From positions 1 to 45,928 of the forward strand of contig NZ_JAGPYK010000043.1 in NCBI RefSeq assembly GCF_018070045.1: 45,928 bases of DNA, written 5' to 3'. The translations under genes and the position numbers were made by a program. Source of the DNA: Micromonospora sp. U21 (GTDB lineage Bacteria; Actinomycetota; Actinomycetes; Mycobacteriales; Micromonosporaceae). Below are positions 1-7,789 of the stretch, one piece after another. A model generated the notes under the pieces. That model saw nothing but the letters and a program-made list of their open reading frames with translations. It was not told the origin of the DNA and ran no database searches. The stretch's first letter is position 1; each line of letters starts with the position of its first letter.

Positions 1-96
1 CTCAGCCCCGACGAATACGAGACCGCCTGGCATACCCGCCAGCACGAACCAGCCGCGCCACCTATCGTCACCCCTGCGCCAGCCGGCAGCAGGTAA
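1..96 (+). pseudogene. 3' end of an IS3-family-type transposase (partial, cut by window edge)
   Basis: The first 31 codons read in frame 1 and end at TAA. They begin LSPDEYETAW, which resembles the extreme C-terminus of IS3-family integrase-core transposases (a P-x-E/D-Y/F-E motif shortly before the stop). The rest of the gene lies outside the window, so I cannot tell whether the element is intact. A fragment of a different transposase family follows within 25 bp, which suggests a pile-up of insertions. The assignment rests on a short tail only. Confidence 0.45.
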
Positions 97-120
97 CCAC
101 CGCTCCATCAAAGCGGGGGG

Positions 121-276
121 AACTCACCGGCCGGAACCCGCCTGATCGCCCGCCGGGAACGACCACACCCCGGCGCACAGTTGTCGCTGTTCGACACCGT
201 CAACGGCATGCGGCACCAGGTCATCGCCACCGACACCCCACCGCCACCACCGGCCGGCCACCCATCACCAGGTTGA
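121..276 (+). pseudogene. IS1380-family transposase remnant
   Basis: Frame 1 from 121 reads TRLIARRERPHPGAQLSLFD and continues to VIATDT before running into a proline-rich tail and TGA. The R-L-I-x-R-x-E-R-P-H-P-G-A-Q block followed by the F-A-T-x-T-like strand is characteristic of the DDE transposases of the IS1380 group. Only about 40 residues survive, with no start codon and no continuation of the catalytic domain, so this is a dead internal fragment. The 277-423 stretch after it shows no recognisable gene. Confidence 0.55.
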
Positions 277-423
277 CCAACGTCCCTGGGCAGTACACCT
301 AGCTAGCCGCGGGAGCCGGCGGCGCCTGCATGGCCCGCGCCGCCGGCCCCATCGCCCATCCGCGGACCAGCATCCGAGTCGCCCATCCGTTGACCCGCAA
401 ACCCCGCAAGGACGTGATCAAAG

Positions 424-1110
424 ATGACCGTTAGCGAGCCAGCCTCGTTCGCGGCGTCATCGGTGCCGGCCTCTTCTTGGTCGCCGTTCCGGCGCTGCTG
501 TGGGCTACGGGTGGGAACCCTCTGCGCCGGCTGCCGGCCTGGTCGCAGATCCCAGACTGGTTCGAGCGCTCCAGCGGACGGTTCACCCCGGACTTCCTCA
601 TCGGTGCGGCGCTCTGGGCGATGTGGCTGCTGTGGGGCGTGTTCACACTGCTCCTGCTCGCCGAGATCCTCGCGGCGGTGACCCGGTGGCGCATCCCCAT
701 ACTCAAGCTGCCGGCCCCGTTACACCGGCTCGTGTTCGGTTTGGCCGGCACCGCCGCGCTCGCCGTCACCCCCGCAGGCTCCCTCGACGCGGCGGTACAT
801 CCGGATCAGCCGGCCACACCCGCCGCCGCGACCGAACGCGCCGACGTTCCCCGGCAAGCCGCAGCCCGTGGACCCGCCATCATCCACGTCGCCGACCAGC
901 GTTACCTCTACACCGTCGAGCGACACGACACCCTGTCCAAGGTCGCGAAGGAGTGGCTCGGCGACGCCGGCCGCTGGCCGCTGGCCGGAAGTCTGCCGGC
1001 TCAACAAGGACCGCCACTTTCCCGCCGGCGGTGTCCTGCGCGACTGCGACCTCATCTACCCCGGCTGCGAGCTTCGCCTACCTGCCGGCGCAGGCCCCCA
1101 CAACCGCCAA
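424..1110 (+). pseudogene. Frameshifted LysM-domain membrane protein
   Basis: The remnant encodes two hydrophobic segments (about 444-510 and 595-680), then a spacer, then a LysM module starting RYLYTVERHDTLSKVAKEWL at about 901. This layout matches the N-terminal part of actinobacterial LysM membrane proteins, some of which continue into BTAD regulator domains. The frame is broken at least twice. An ATG at 424 is out of frame with the first helix, which has TAG at 432. Inside LysM, a GCTGGCC heptamer is duplicated in tandem at 973-986. Removing one copy restores GRWPEVCRLNKDRHFPAG. Downstream homology is lost by about 1100, so it is most likely nonfunctional. Confidence 0.6.
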
Positions 1111-1254
1111 ACCAGCTTCGCAAGGTCACGACCTGGCGATCGCTGCGACCGCCGGGCGTATGGCCGAGATGGGCCCAACTTGTCACGGCCTACCCGATTC
1201 GGCCCGGATGACCCGCACGATGGCGCCCGCAGGAGGTCAACGCGTGAGCTCGGG

Positions 1255-1848
1255 TCAGCCGGGCCAGACCGGGGCGCCGTCAACGAACGGCCAGGTGATT
1301 CGTTCGGCCCGCAGGTCCTCGACCAGGTTCCGGACGTAGGTCAACTCGGCTGCCACGACCTGGCGCTGGTACTCGGACTCGATAGCGAACAGCCTGGGCA
1401 GGAACCTGGTGACCTGGGCGATCTCCGCGTCGAGCATGGTTAGTCGCTCCTCGAGCCGAGCGACGCGGGTCGTCAGTTCGACGATCGCGGCCGGCGGGGC
1501 GAGGTTTGGTAGGAACGACAGCGCGGCCGGGAACTCCGGGTACTCCAGTGCCGGTGTCGACAGCATGGTGCGCAGCCACTCGCCCAGTGTCGTCCGCCCA
1601 GCGTCGGTGATCCGGTACGTGATGCGTTCCGGCCGGTTGTCAGTGCGCTCGGTCGACGCGATCTCCGCGAGACCGTCGCGGACCAGCCGCTGGATGGTCT
1701 GGTAGACGCTGTTGCGCTGGCTCACGTTGACCACGTCGTCCTTGCGACGTTCCTTGATCAGTTGCTGCATCCGGTACGCGTGCATCGGCTCCTCGACGAG
1801 CATCGACAACAGGGCCAGCGCGAGGACGGAGCGGCGTGGTGCGGACAT
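1255..1848 (-). CDS. PadR-family transcriptional regulator
   Basis: This 197-residue protein has an N-terminal winged helix (about residues 5-85, starting SVLALALLSMLVEEPMHAYR, with HAYRMQQLI like the conserved PadR HGYxL motif). A helical C-terminal dimerisation part (about 100-190) follows, as in PadR proteins with a Vir_act_alpha_C-type domain. It should bind DNA as a dimer and repress in response to small molecules. It is transcribed divergently from the DUF998 membrane protein across only 53 bp, so that gene and padR itself are the likely targets. The ATG at 1848 has no strong ribosome-binding site. Confidence 0.85.
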   Translation of the reverse strand: MSAPRRSVLALALLSMLVEEPMHAYRMQQLIKERRKDDVVNVSQRNSVYQTIQRLVRDGLAEIASTERTDNRPERITYRITDAGRTTLGEWLRTMLSTPALEYPEFPAALSFLPNLAPPAAIVELTTRVARLEERLTMLDAEIAQVTRFLPRLFAIESEYQRQVVAAELTYVRNLVEDLRAERITWPFVDGAPVWPG

Positions 1849-1864
1849 CCATTGAGCGTAGCTG

Positions 1865-1901
1865 TTGACACGATACTAGTCATAAAATGTATAGTCATTC
1901 C
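1865..1901 (+). promoter_or_regulatory. Candidate promoter for a leaderless DUF998 transcript
   Basis: TTGACA (1865-1870) is followed after 19 bp by TATAGT (1890-1895), with the ATG at 1902 seven bases further on. That spacing would put the transcription start at or next to the start codon, giving a leaderless mRNA, which is common in actinobacteria. The -10 side is unusually AT-rich for this window and lies between two divergent genes, so it may also hold the PadR operator. The 19-bp spacer is longer than ideal. Confidence 0.45.
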
Positions 1902-2585
1902 ATGGCTACTTCGACAGCACTCCGTATCGACGTCCTCGACCGACCCGTCCGATCAGCCCAGTGGCTCGCACTCGGCGCCGTGGTCGGGCCAGTTCTGTTC
2001 ACTCTGGCCTGGCTGCTCCTCGGCTTCGTGAGCACCGGCTACACCCTGTTCGACCACCGGTTCACCGACTACTCGCCGATCAGTCAGCCAATCAGCGGGC
2101 TGGGCATGGGCGCCACCGCCCCATACATGAACACGGCCTTCGTCGTCACCGGCCTGATACTGATCGCCGGCCTCGTCGGCGTCTTCCGCACCGCCAGAGC
2201 CGCCGAGCGGCCGACGCTGCGCCGCACCACCTTCGTACTGCTCGCTTGTACCGGTGCGGGTCAGGTGGTGTGCGGCGTCTTCAACCTCGAAGCGGTCATG
2301 CCCCACATGCTGGGCTTCGTCCTGGCGCTGGGCACCCCGATCGTCAGCTTCCTACTCGCCGGTCTCTACTTTCGTCGCATCCCCGACTGGCGACGGTTCG
2401 GCACCCTGCTGCTGCTCGGCGGCCCGCTCACCCTGGTGCTACTCGTCGCGTTCTTCATGACGTTTCAGCCCACCGCCGACGGCGCCGAACACGGCATCGC
2501 CGGCCTCGTCCAGCGAGCCGGCATTCTCGAGGTCCATGCGTGGTTCGCCACGATGGGATGGCTGGCGTACCGGCGCCGGCAATAG
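1902..2585 (+). CDS. DUF998-family integral membrane protein
   Basis: The 227-residue product has about six hydrophobic segments (roughly residues 18-42, 70-95, 108-130, 137-155, 165-185 and 205-220) and the DUF998 pattern, including FTDYSPISQPISGLGMG after the first helix. The family has no established function. I chose ATG 1902 rather than an in-frame ATG at 1887 because the candidate -10 element overlaps the upstream codons. Its neighbour across a short divergent spacer is a PadR regulator, which suggests inducible expression of a membrane response protein. Confidence 0.8.
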   Translation: MATSTALRIDVLDRPVRSAQWLALGAVVGPVLFTLAWLLLGFVSTGYTLFDHRFTDYSPISQPISGLGMGATAPYMNTAFVVTGLILIAGLVGVFRTARAAERPTLRRTTFVLLACTGAGQVVCGVFNLEAVMPHMLGFVLALGTPIVSFLLAGLYFRRIPDWRRFGTLLLLGGPLTLVLLVAFFMTFQPTADGAEHGIAGLVQRAGILEVHAWFATMGWLAYRRRQ

Positions 2586-2654
2586 GCAGCGTCCCGGACG
2601 GGTGCAGCGCCGCGGGCGGTTTCCAGCGGTCGTCGCGACAGGGGTCAGTCGACT

Positions 2655-2731
2655 TGCCCTGGCCGACGATGAGGTTGCCTTCCCAGTGGACCGGTACGGC
2701 CCGGTCGACGACCTCGACCGGTCGGTCAGCG
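2655..2731 (-). pseudogene. IS30-family transposase fragment
   Basis: On the minus strand this stretch reads RPVEVVDRAVPVHWEGNLIV followed by GQGKS. That matches the start of the IS30 catalytic domain (E-D-R-x-x-P-G-H-W-E-G-D-L-I-x-G), which carries the first catalytic Asp. Here the Asp is replaced by Asn (EGNLIV). The homology begins abruptly where TnpB homology stops (near 2731) and is lost after about 25 codons, so this is a junction scar and not a gene. Confidence 0.6.
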
Positions 2732-3140
2732 GGGCGTCCATCTTGGCCAGGGTGAGCTGTCCGTTGCGCCAGCGGAACGCCGAGCGGGTGTACTCCGCCG
2801 ACGCCCGAGACTTGCGCTTGGACTTGAACCGCGGGTAACGCGACCGCTTGCCCCAAAACGCCGCGAACCCGGCTTGCAGGTGCCGCAGGGCCTGCTGCAA
2901 CGGCACGGAACTGACCTCATTGAGGAACGCCAGATCCTCGGTACGCTTCCACTCAGTCAGCCACGCCGACGACTGCACGTAGATGCTGCGCTGCCGGTCA
3001 ACCGCCCACGCGCGGGTGCGCGCATCCAGCGCCAAGTTGTACACCTCGCGCACGCATCCGAAGATGCGGTTCAACTGCTCAGCCTGCTGCGGGATCGGAT
3101 AGAAGCGGTACTTGTACGCCCGCTTCACCACCTCACCCAC
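2732..3140 (-). pseudogene. tnpB: Truncated TnpB (IS200/IS605-type RNA-guided nuclease), N-terminal part
   Basis: The first ~136 residues match the TnpB/OrfB N-terminal region: AYKYRFYPIPQQAEQLNRIF, then RYPRFKSKR and GQLTLAKMDAPL. The RuvC-like catalytic domain and the zinc finger, which should follow for another ~250 residues, are absent. Homology ends at about 2732, where an IS30 fragment starts in another frame. The open frame continues to 2439 but that tail is meaningless and overlaps the DUF998 gene antisense. It cannot encode an active nuclease. Confidence 0.8.
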
Positions 3141-3200
3141 GCCTCACATTTTAACCAGTAGTTCACGTAAGCCCATCCCTGACGAGAGCGGCGTTTCCTC

Positions 3201-3219
3201 CCCCGCCTGAAGGCAGGGG
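3201..3219 (-). repeat. IS200/IS605-type end hairpin upstream of tnpB
   Basis: CCCCGCC-TGAA-GGC-A-GGGG forms a stem with a tetraloop and a single bulged A. This bulged hairpin, read on the minus strand as CCCCTGCCTTCAGGCGGGG, is typical of the subterminal ends of IS200/IS605-type elements. It lies about 60 bp upstream of the truncated tnpB, so it probably marks the surviving end of the element. No matching second end is visible beyond the truncation. Confidence 0.5.
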
Positions 3220-3273
3220 TATCCACGCCGCGGCACCGATGAGCGAGGCTCACCTCGGCCGGGCGTGCGCGGC

Positions 3274-4179
3274 TCAGCCGGTCTCGGTCAGGTCGGTCGT
3301 TGCCGCGAGTTCGGTGACCACGTCCAGGAGCCGGTGCAGGGCGGGTGAGGTGTTGCCCGACAGCCACACCACCTCGGTGCGCGCGACGGCGCCGGTCAGC
3401 GGCACGAACACCACGCCGGTGCGGCGAAGGCTGCGTGCCGAGCGGGCGAGCCGGGTGACTCCGATTCCAGCGGCGACCAAGCCGAGGAGGCTCTGCACGT
3501 TGGCCTCCTCCTGGACGACGTCCGGGACGAAGCCCGCTTCGCGGAACTGGTCGTCGTAGGCGCGGTGCCAGGGTTCCCAGGAGCTACGCGGGGTCATCAC
3601 CCACGGCTCGTTCGCCAGGTCGGCGAGCTTCAACTCGGCGCGCTCGGCGAGCGGGTGGCCCTCGGGCAGTACGGCGCACACCGGTTCGGTCGCCAGAGTC
3701 CTGGAGCGCAGGCCGGGGGCGAGCGGGGTCCGGGTGAAGGCGGCGTCATAGCGGCCGCCGAGGACACCCTCGACCAGGGGCGCGATGGTGGTGGAGTCCG
3801 TCGTCAGGCGAAGGTCGGGGAGTTGGTCACGCACGGCCCGGACCACCGGGGGCAGGAGATGGTTGGCGACGGAGGTCAGGAAGGCCAGGCTGAGGTCGCC
3901 AGCCTCGCCCCTGCGGGCCCGTTCCACGACGGCGACGGCCTCGTCGGCGCGGTCCGTCACGGCGCGGGCCTCGGGCACGAACAGGGCGCCGATGTCCGTC
4001 AGGGTGGTGCCGCGGGTGCCGCGATCGAACAGCTTCACCCTGAGGAGGCGTTCCAGGGCGGTGATCTGCTGGGACAGCGACTGCTGAGCGATCATCAGAC
4101 GGGCGGCGGCCCGGGTGAAGCTCAGCTCCTCCGCGAGGACCAGGAAATACCGCAGTTGGCGCAGCTCGGGGGTGGTCAC
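3274..4179 (-). CDS. LysR-family transcriptional regulator
   Basis: The 301-residue protein has an N-terminal winged helix (about residues 3-62, including SFTRAAARLMIAQQSLSQQI and a linker helix). A LysR substrate-binding domain follows (about 90-290), with the usual VRAVRDQLPDLRLTT and AVLPEGHPLAERAELKLADL stretches. It should act as a tetramer that controls the divergently transcribed dehydrogenase starting at 4309. I chose the GTG at 4179 because it places the helix-turn-helix at the family-typical distance. The reading frame stays open far upstream, but that extension is antisense to the SDR gene. Confidence 0.85.
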   Translation of the reverse strand: MTTPELRQLRYFLVLAEELSFTRAAARLMIAQQSLSQQITALERLLRVKLFDRGTRGTTLTDIGALFVPEARAVTDRADEAVAVVERARRGEAGDLSLAFLTSVANHLLPPVVRAVRDQLPDLRLTTDSTTIAPLVEGVLGGRYDAAFTRTPLAPGLRSRTLATEPVCAVLPEGHPLAERAELKLADLANEPWVMTPRSSWEPWHRAYDDQFREAGFVPDVVQEEANVQSLLGLVAAGIGVTRLARSARSLRRTGVVFVPLTGAVARTEVVWLSGNTSPALHRLLDVVTELAATTDLTETG

Positions 4180-4308
4180 AGGGACAGACTGTAGCCATGC
4201 CAGGAAGCGTGTGTTGGGCGCTTCGGAGGGTGCCGCGCACGATGGTTTCGGACCACGGCGAGCGTAAGAGCCGTAACGAAGCGACAAGGAATCCGAGGAA
4301 AGCCGATC

Positions 4309-5247
4309 ATGAATGCACCTCGCGTCACCACGCCCTTCGGCGCCGCATCCACCGCCGATGACGTCGTCGCCGGTGTCGACCTCACCGGGCAGCACGCCGT
4401 CGTCACCGGCGCCTCGTCGGGCATCGGTGTGGAAACGGCCCGGGCCCTCGCGACCGCGGGCGCCGCGGTGACCTTGGCGGTACGAAGCGTGGCGGGCGGC
4501 GAGCGGACGGCCGAGGACATCCGCGCCACCACGGGGAGCCAGCTGATCCGGGTCGCTCCCCTGGACCTCTCCGACCAGGGGTCGGTCGCCGCCTTCGTCA
4601 GCGCCTGGGAAGGCCCCCTGCACATTCTGGTCAACAACGCGGGGGTGTCGGCGACCCCGGAGACGCGGACGGCGGAGGGCTGGGAGCTGCAGTTCGCGAC
4701 CAACCACCTCGGGCACTTTGCGCTCACCAACGGGCTGCACCCGGCCCTCGCCGCGGCCGGAGGGGCCCGCGTGGTGTCGCTCAGCTCGATCGCACATGTG
4801 CAGGCACCGATGGTCTTCGACGACGTCGACTTTCGCGAACGCCCCTACGACCGCCTCCTCGCCTACGGGGAGTCGAAGACGGCCGCCGCGCTGTTCTCGG
4901 TCGAGGCGAACAGGCGTTGGGCCGGCGACGGCATCACCACCAACGCGGCCAATCCGGGCGCGGTCAGCACCAATCTGGGGCGTCACCTCACTGAAGGGGA
5001 CTTCGCGCAGCTTCCGGCGTACGACTTCAAGACCCCGCAGCAGGGCGCGGCCACCTCCGTGCTGCTCGCGGCCTGGCCGCAGCTGGAGGGCATCGGCGGC
5101 CGGTATTTCGAGGACTGCGACGAGGCGCCGCGCTACAACCCCGAGACGCCGCTTCGGGGTGTCGCGGACCACGCGCTCGATCCCGCAGCAGCCGAGCGAC
5201 TGTGGCAGGTGTCGCTCGACATGCTCGCCGACGCGCAGCGCGGCTGA
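4309..5247 (+). CDS. SDR-family NAD(P)-dependent oxidoreductase
   Basis: The 312-residue protein carries the Rossmann motif TGASSGIG near residue 34, an NNAG motif near 108, a catalytic Ser in SLSSIAH and a YGESK version of Y-x-x-x-K near residue 186, so all catalytic residues of a classical SDR are present. The length and the C-terminal GGRYFEDCDEAPRYNPETPL are like retinol-dehydrogenase-type SDRs. The substrate is unknown. GAGGAAAG precedes the ATG. It is divergent from a LysR regulator, which is the usual arrangement for local control. Confidence 0.88.
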   Translation: MNAPRVTTPFGAASTADDVVAGVDLTGQHAVVTGASSGIGVETARALATAGAAVTLAVRSVAGGERTAEDIRATTGSQLIRVAPLDLSDQGSVAAFVSAWEGPLHILVNNAGVSATPETRTAEGWELQFATNHLGHFALTNGLHPALAAAGGARVVSLSSIAHVQAPMVFDDVDFRERPYDRLLAYGESKTAAALFSVEANRRWAGDGITTNAANPGAVSTNLGRHLTEGDFAQLPAYDFKTPQQGAATSVLLAAWPQLEGIGGRYFEDCDEAPRYNPETPLRGVADHALDPAAAERLWQVSLDMLADAQRG

Positions 5248-5365
5248 CCGGAGCTTTCAGCACGATGTTCAACGGCAACAGCGGCGCCCGACCGCAGATC
5301 CGCTCCTGCACCGCCGGCTGACACCCCGGACAACGACCGCCCTGGCGGACGGCCACTGACCCGGT

Positions 5366-5394
5366 CGTGCCGGGCAGCGACGCTGCCCGGCACG
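5366..5394. terminator. Bidirectional terminator hairpin
   Basis: A perfect 12-bp stem (CGTGCCGGGCAG / CTGCCCGGCACG) with a 5-nt loop sits between the convergent SDR and secreted-protein genes. No U-tract follows, as is normal for actinobacterial terminators. Confidence 0.75.
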
Positions 5395-5410
5395 ATGCAC
5401 GCCACGGCCG

Positions 5411-5878
5411 TCAGCCGCACCATCCCGACCTGTTGCCGCCGGCGTTGGAGTCCGTCGGTGGGTAGTAGATGTTGCCGATGACCCAGATGCACCTGCCGCT
5501 GGCGTAGGCGTTCACCGGACCGGCGTAGTACCTGTAGGTGCCGTGGTCCCGGTCGTTCGCCGCCAGCAGTCGGCAGTTGCTGGTGCCGGATGAACAGACC
5601 CACAGCTCGATTGACATGACCTTGCTGACGCCCCACGTGTTCGCACTCGACACGGTCCGCGCGCAGTTGTATCCGCCGCTGTAGTAGATCTCGACGTACC
5701 CGTACTTCGTCGAACCGTTGATGGCCACGTCTCCGTACAGGTCGAATCCACCGACCTTGGAGCCTGAACATGTACCGGTCGCGGCCTGCGCTGGCGGGCT
5801 GGCGAGGAACGCACTCCCGGTTGTGCTCAGGACAAGCGCGGCGAGTACCGCGATGACTCGCGATCGCAAGGTCGTCAA
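5411..5878 (-). CDS. Secreted small cysteine protein, spore-associated-protein-like
   Basis: The 155-residue precursor begins with a Sec signal peptide (residues 1-33, ending SPPAQAA). The mature ~120 residues hold six cysteines and many Tyr/Gly, with the blocks GYVEIYYSGGYNCARTV, YRYYAGPVNAYASGRCIW and a terminal GWCG. The overall pattern of an early Cys, a central N-C-A/V motif, YYAGPV, and a late Cys before a Trp resembles spore-associated protein A of streptomycetes. This is by memory of the family, so the name is tentative. Translation probably starts at TTG 5878 behind GGAG. Regulation may involve the inverted repeat at 5955-5991. Confidence 0.65.
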   Translation of the reverse strand: MTTLRSRVIAVLAALVLSTTGSAFLASPPAQAATGTCSGSKVGGFDLYGDVAINGSTKYGYVEIYYSGGYNCARTVSSANTWGVSKVMSIELWVCSSGTSNCRLLAANDRDHGTYRYYAGPVNAYASGRCIWVIGNIYYPPTDSNAGGNRSGWCG

Positions 5879-5954
5879 TGGTGTCTCCGTGCTCTCGGTG
5901 CCCCGCTGGGAGGCGGTTCAGGACCGGCACAGTCAACAGTCGTCCGCAACCGCG

Positions 5955-5991
5955 GACCAGTGATTCGAACTGGGTCGAATCCCCGCTGGTC
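5955..5991. promoter_or_regulatory. Nested inverted repeat in a divergent intergenic region
   Basis: GATTCGA-6 nt-TCGAATC (5962-5981) is flanked by GACCAG (5955-5960) and CTGGTC (5986-5991), forming a second, outer inverted pair. It lies between the secreted protein gene (minus) and the MFS exporter (plus), where operators are expected. No regulator gene is adjacent. Confidence 0.4.
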
Positions 5992-6122
5992 ACCGCCGCT
6001 CTGGGGCCCGCGCACACGTTGTCCGACGCCGGTCGGACGGAAGCTGGTTGCGTCTGCTCGACCAGCCCGAGTTCGCGCCCGCCGACCTGCTTCGGCACCC
6101 GGCCGGAAGGACAGGTATCAGA

Positions 6123-7697
6123 ATGCGCAAGTGGCTGCCGCTGCTGACGGTCTGCCTGGGTACGTTCATGCTCCTGATCGACGTCACGATCGTGATCGTC
6201 GCCCTGCCCGACATGGTCGACGACCTGGACGCGTCGTTCCGGGCGATGCAGTGGGTGATCGACGCCTACGCCCTCGCGCTGGGCGCACTGGTGCTCGGCG
6301 CCGGCTCGATCGCCGACCGGGTGGGGCACCGCCGGGCGTACGTCGTCGGGCTCGCGCTCTTCGCGGTCTCGTCGCTGCTGTGCGGTCTCGCGCCGACCTC
6401 GGGCGTGCTGATCGCCGCGCGCGCCGTGCAGGGCGTCGGCGCAGCGGCCATGTTCGCGACCACGTTCGCCCTGCTCAACAGCGCCTACGCGGGTCGTGAC
6501 CGGGGAAGCGCGTACGGCATCTGGGGCGCGGTGGCGGGCGCCTCGGCCGCTGTGGGCCCGATCCTCGGCGGGCTGCTCACCGAGGGCGCCTCGTGGCGCT
6601 GGATCTTCCTGGTGAACCTGCCGGTCAGCGTCGTCGCCATCCTGCTCTGTGGCAGGACGCTCCCCGTCGCCCACGCGGCGGTTCGCGGCAGGATCGACGT
6701 CGCGGGCATGGCGAGCTTCACCGCCGCCGCGGCCTGCGTGACGTACGCACTCATCCGGGCGAACGAGGACGGCTGGTCAGCAGCCACCGTCTGGTGGCTG
6801 CTGGTGGTGGCCGCGCTCCTGCTGGCCGGGTTCGTCGCGATCGAGGCGCGCACCCGGCACGCCATGTTCGACCTCGGTCTCCTGCGCAACCGCTCGTTCG
6901 TCGCGGTGCTGCTCGCCGGTCTGCTGCTGACGTTCGCGGCTTTCACCACCCTCACCTACACCTCGATCTGGCTCCAGTCCGTGCTGGGACTGAGTCCGCT
7001 GGCGGCGGGGCTGACCGGCCTGCCGATGTCGGTCACCGCGTTCGCGGTCTCGGCGGCGCTGGGTCGGGTGCTGCACGGTCGTCGACCAGATCTGGTGATC
7101 GGCTCTGGTCTGCTGTTCGTCGGCCTCGGCAGCCTGCTGACCGCGGCGCTCGTGCACGGTCCGGCCAGTTGGCCGGCGCTGCTGCCGGGGCTCGCCCTGA
7201 TCGGTGTCGGCGTCGGCCTCGCGACGCCCATCCTCGGCTCGGTCTCCATGGCCCTGGTGCCCGCCGAGCGCGGCGGCATGGCCGCCGGGGCTGTCAACAC
7301 CACCCGTCAGCTGGGCTTCGCGTTCGGCATCGCCGCGCTGGGCAGCGTCTTTACCGCCCAGGCGCAGACCACCCTGGCCGGACGTGGCATTCCGGACCCG
7401 GCACACGTGGCGCACGCCATCGCCGGCGGCCAGACACCCGGCCTGCTGCGTGCCACGCCGGCAGCCGGGCGGCAACTGCTGGACAGCGCGGCGCACGCCG
7501 CCGGGGTGGCCGGCGTGCAGGCGACCTTCGCCGTGGCCGGGGCCGTCGGCATCCTCGCCAGCGTGCTCGTGGCCGTCCTCATGCGACCCGGCAGACCGCG
7601 CGCCGCCGCCTCGGCCGAGCGTCCGCCCGTCGCGGACGGGGGCGGGACGGTGCCCCGAACCCGGGACACTCCCGCTCGGTTCGGGACCGGGCGGTAG
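6123..7697 (+). CDS. MFS multidrug exporter, DHA2 (14-TM, EmrB/QacA) type
   Basis: The 524-residue protein has the 14-helix DHA2 layout. Helix 1 carries FMLLIDVTIVIVALPDM, the motif typical of drug:H+ antiporter 2 members. Motif A-like GSIADRVGHRRAY follows helix 2, and motif C-like GAVAGASAAVGPILGG is in helix 5. It should export hydrophobic or cationic drugs using the proton gradient. I chose ATG 6123 behind GGAAGGACAGG. An in-frame start at 6048 would add 25 non-conserved residues. There is no adjacent TetR or MarR regulator. Confidence 0.88.
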   Translation: MRKWLPLLTVCLGTFMLLIDVTIVIVALPDMVDDLDASFRAMQWVIDAYALALGALVLGAGSIADRVGHRRAYVVGLALFAVSSLLCGLAPTSGVLIAARAVQGVGAAAMFATTFALLNSAYAGRDRGSAYGIWGAVAGASAAVGPILGGLLTEGASWRWIFLVNLPVSVVAILLCGRTLPVAHAAVRGRIDVAGMASFTAAAACVTYALIRANEDGWSAATVWWLLVVAALLLAGFVAIEARTRHAMFDLGLLRNRSFVAVLLAGLLLTFAAFTTLTYTSIWLQSVLGLSPLAAGLTGLPMSVTAFAVSAALGRVLHGRRPDLVIGSGLLFVGLGSLLTAALVHGPASWPALLPGLALIGVGVGLATPILGSVSMALVPAERGGMAAGAVNTTRQLGFAFGIAALGSVFTAQAQTTLAGRGIPDPAHVAHAIAGGQTPGLLRATPAAGRQLLDSAAHAAGVAGVQATFAVAGAVGILASVLVAVLMRPGRPRAAASAERPPVADGGGTVPRTRDTPARFGTGR

Positions 7698-7789
7698 GCG
7701 GGAGGACGCGCGGCGAGGGGCGGCAGGCATGGTCGCGGCCGTAACGGGAACCGGAGATCGGCCAGCAGGACCGACGGAGGAGACGCGCC

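Noticed and set aside
4180..5172. N-terminal extension of the LysR frame
   Set aside because: The extension is antisense to the SDR gene, and LysR proteins begin at the HTH near 4179.
5955..5991. TTCGAATC in a dyad that resembles a tRNA T-loop
   Set aside because: The rest of a cloverleaf is missing on both strands; a nested inverted repeat explains it better.
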